Below, in pieces: positions 14,171 to 15,333 of a stretch of 15,333 nt of DNA. Source of the DNA: an uncultured Prevotellaceae bacterium (GTDB lineage: Bacteria > Bacteroidota > Bacteroidia > Bacteroidales > Bacteroidaceae); NCBI GenBank assembly GCA_946539475.1, contig CAMNHM010000063.1, positions 1 to 15,333 on the forward strand. Reading direction: 5' to 3'. Numbering within the stretch: position 1 is the first letter of the stretch; every line of letters starts with the position of its first letter. The notes below the pieces were generated by a model. It saw only the letters and a program-made list of their open reading frames with translations. It made no database searches and was not told the DNA's origin. Position numbers and translations under genes: made by a program.

Positions 14171-14686
14171 ATGGATTTCGAAGGTAAGATTATCAGCAGA
14201 GAGATCAGCGAGCTGCTGTGGGAACGTGAGAAGACCGTCGCAACGGCCGAAAGCTGCACCGGCGGGCGCATCGCCGAGTCGATCATTGCCGTGCCAGGAG
14301 CCTCCAAATACTTCAAGGGTGGCATCATCTGCTACGTCAACGAGGTGAAGGAGCAGCTGCTGGGAGTCAGCCATGAGCTGCTCGAGGAGAAGACGGCCGT
14401 CTGCGAGGAAGTGGCCGTTGCAATGGTGCAGGGAGCATGCCGCACGCTCCACACCGACTATGCCGTCGCCGCCACGGGCGTCGCAGGCCCCACAGGCGGC
14501 ACGAAGGACATCCCCGTAGGCACGATATGGCTGGCTTGCGGAACACCCGAGAACGTCGTCACCTGCAAGGTCGAGGAAGACCATGGGCGCGACATCAACC
14601 TCGCCATCGCCACCACCAAGGCCATGACAATGTTGCGTGACTTCCTAAAGGCTGAAGACGCTCCGTCGGACGGCGAGGAACGTTAA
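14171..14686 (+). CDS. CinA C-terminal domain protein, nicotinamide-nucleotide amidohydrolase PncC
   Basis: 171 residues covering only the amidohydrolase domain of CinA; the N-terminal molybdopterin-binding-like half is absent, as in stand-alone PncC proteins. PncC deamidates NMN to NaMN in pyridine nucleotide recycling. Motifs: TAESCTGGRIAESI (25-38) with the likely nucleophile Ser28, KYFKGGIICYVNEVKEQLLG (46-65), AVAATGVAGPTGGTKDIPVG (98-117) and VEEDHGRDIN (134-143). The ATG at 14171 is preferred over an in-frame start at 14129 because the family begins near it and the upstream residues have no counterpart. It lies 52 bases after tsaD with no obvious promoter, so it is probably co-transcribed. 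The C-terminal tail is acidic and poorly conserved. Confidence 0.92.
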   Translation: MDFEGKIISREISELLWEREKTVATAESCTGGRIAESIIAVPGASKYFKGGIICYVNEVKEQLLGVSHELLEEKTAVCEEVAVAMVQGACRTLHTDYAVAATGVAGPTGGTKDIPVGTIWLACGTPENVVTCKVEEDHGRDINLAIATTKAMTMLRDFLKAEDAPSDGEER

Positions 14687-14724
14687 AAAACTTTAAGTTT
14701 CAACGCTTTCTCCTTACATCGTGC

Positions 14725-14753
14725 TTGTTTCTTCTTGAAAATTAGTACCTTTG
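14725..14753 (+). promoter_or_regulatory. Promoter of the rpmB-rpmG-DUF4295 operon
   Basis: TACCTTTG (14746-14753) matches TAnnTTTG, with TTG at 14725-14727 as a possible -33 element, 18 bases upstream. The phrase TTAGTACCTTTG is identical to that before the ppiD-like gene. The leader to the rpmB ATG is about 45 bases. No GC-rich terminator for cinA is found in the 119-base gap. Confidence 0.7.
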
Positions 14754-14805
14754 CACCCTGTTTGGAGTAAGTTACAAAAAAGCATCACAATTAAGGTAGA
14801 TAGAA

Positions 14806-15069
14806 ATGTCGAAAGTTTGTCAAATCACAGGAAAGAAGGCACAGATTGGTAACTATGTGTCGCACTCGAAGCGCCATACCAAGCGCAGCTTCGACGTTAA
14901 CCTGTTCAGCAAGAAGTTCTACTATGTAGAGGAGGACTGCTGGATTCAGTTGAAGATCAGCGCCGCTGGCCTTCGTTTGATTAATAAGGTCGGTCTCGAT
15001 GCCGCTTTGAAGCAGGCTGTCGCCAATGGTTTCGTTGACTGGAAGGATATTAAAGTAATAGGAGACTAA
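14806..15069 (+). CDS. rpmB: Ribosomal protein bL28
   Basis: 87 residues of a basic large-subunit protein. The N-terminus [20 protein letters not shown] and the following [19 protein letters not shown] match bL28, which has the pattern of a CxxTGK start and HSxRxTKR. Only one Cys is present, so this is the zinc-free form. It is the first gene of a ribosomal operon, with a promoter of its own, and five bases separate its stop from rpmG. Confidence 0.96.
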   Translation: MSKVCQITGKKAQIGNYVSHSKRHTKRSFDVNLFSKKFYYVEEDCWIQLKISAAGLRLINKVGLDAALKQAVANGFVDWKDIKVIGD

Positions 15070-15074
15070 TAACG

Positions 15075-15266
15075 ATGGCAAGCAAGAAAGCAAAGGGCAA
15101 TCGCGTGCAGGTAGTACTCGAGTGCACAGAGATGAAGAACAGCGGCCTTCCTGGCACCAGCCGTTACATTACGACGAAGAATCGTAAGAACACGCCTGAG
15201 CGCATGGAGCTGATGAAGTATAACCCCATCCTGAAGAAGATGACTCTTCACAAGGAGATAAAGTAA
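15075..15266 (+). CDS. rpmG: Ribosomal protein bL33
   Basis: 63 residues, basic, with the bL33 core [22 protein letters not shown] followed by [11 protein letters not shown], close in pattern to the E. coli protein (YTTTKNKR, PEKLELKKFDP, KEAK). A single Cys (LECTE) remains, so the zinc-binding Cys pairs are lost. It lies between rpmB and the DUF4295 gene, the usual Bacteroidota order. Confidence 0.95.
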   Translation: MASKKAKGNRVQVVLECTEMKNSGLPGTSRYITTKNRKNTPERMELMKYNPILKKMTLHKEIK

Positions 15267-15284
15267 GAGAAAGGCTAAAGAACT

Positions 15285-15333
15285 ATGGCAAAGAAAACCG
15301 TTGCTACCCTCCACGAAGGTTCGAAGGATGGTC
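15285..15333 (+). CDS. DUF4295 family small protein (N-terminus, cut by window edge)
   Basis: Only 16 codons are visible: MAKKTVATLHEGSKDG. This matches the start of the small (about 50 residues) Bacteroidota-specific DUF4295 proteins that follow rpmG. The gene begins 18 bases after rpmG and is in the same operon. The function is unknown; the position with ribosomal genes suggests a link to the ribosome. From memory ftsY often follows in this phylum, but that would lie outside the window. Confidence 0.8.
   Translation, partial: MAKKTVATLHEGSKDG

Noticed and set aside
14695..14707. AAACTTTAAGTTT as a cinA terminator
   Set aside because: A palindrome, but AT-only with a one-base centre, so no stable hairpin or T-tract terminator.

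Overview
The window reads as the chromosome of a member of the phylum Bacteroidota, most likely order Bacteroidales and probably Prevotellaceae. The evidence is a SecA with a long N-terminal insertion, a DUF4295 gene after rpmB-rpmG, a Bacteroidota-type LptC, promoters with the TAnnTTTG -7 box, and A-rich leaders without Shine-Dalgarno sequences. Coding DNA is fairly GC-rich, with many GTC/GAC/CTC codons. This creates many long antisense open frames that are shadows. I see no phage, insertion sequence, CRISPR array, tRNA or rRNA. The genus is an inference.

Layout. (1) 1-3667, minus strand: the 5' part of secA (cut by the window edge), then a PafA-like alkaline-phosphatase-superfamily protein preceded by an overlapping membrane-anchored DUF4105 (Lnb N-terminal domain) protein. 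(2) 3668-3754: a divergent promoter region. (3) 3755-7021, plus strand: an outer-membrane beta-barrel protein, LptC and a CNNM/CorC-type CBS membrane protein in a tight operon. (4) 7112-9265: a PpiD/SurA-like periplasmic folding factor with its own promoter and a terminator. (5) 9586-14686: ffh, folD, a 59-residue TPR protein, map, tsaD and cinA. (6) 14806-15333: the ribosomal protein genes rpmB and rpmG, then the start of a DUF4295 gene.

Common theme. Many genes serve protein export and envelope assembly: SecA and Ffh deliver proteins to the translocon, the PpiD-like protein assists folding outside the membrane, and LptC and the barrel protein belong to outer-membrane biogenesis. The rest is housekeeping translation and one-carbon metabolism: N-terminal Met removal, the t6A tRNA modification, ribosomal proteins and FolD.

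Most unusual features. Two intergenic regions (9340-9446 and 12935-13074) carry diverged copies of one hairpin element built from seven-base units (CGAGGTA on one arm, TACCTCG on the other) broken by T- or A-runs. A second, unrelated heptamer array (GTTGAGA) begins on the stop codon of map. The alkaline-phosphatase-like protein appears to have lost five of six metal ligands and the phosphate-binding residues, so it is probably a pseudoenzyme. Four promoters share a TTTG-N5-TGAA arrangement at identical spacing, and one of them would start transcription at or next to a GTG start codon.
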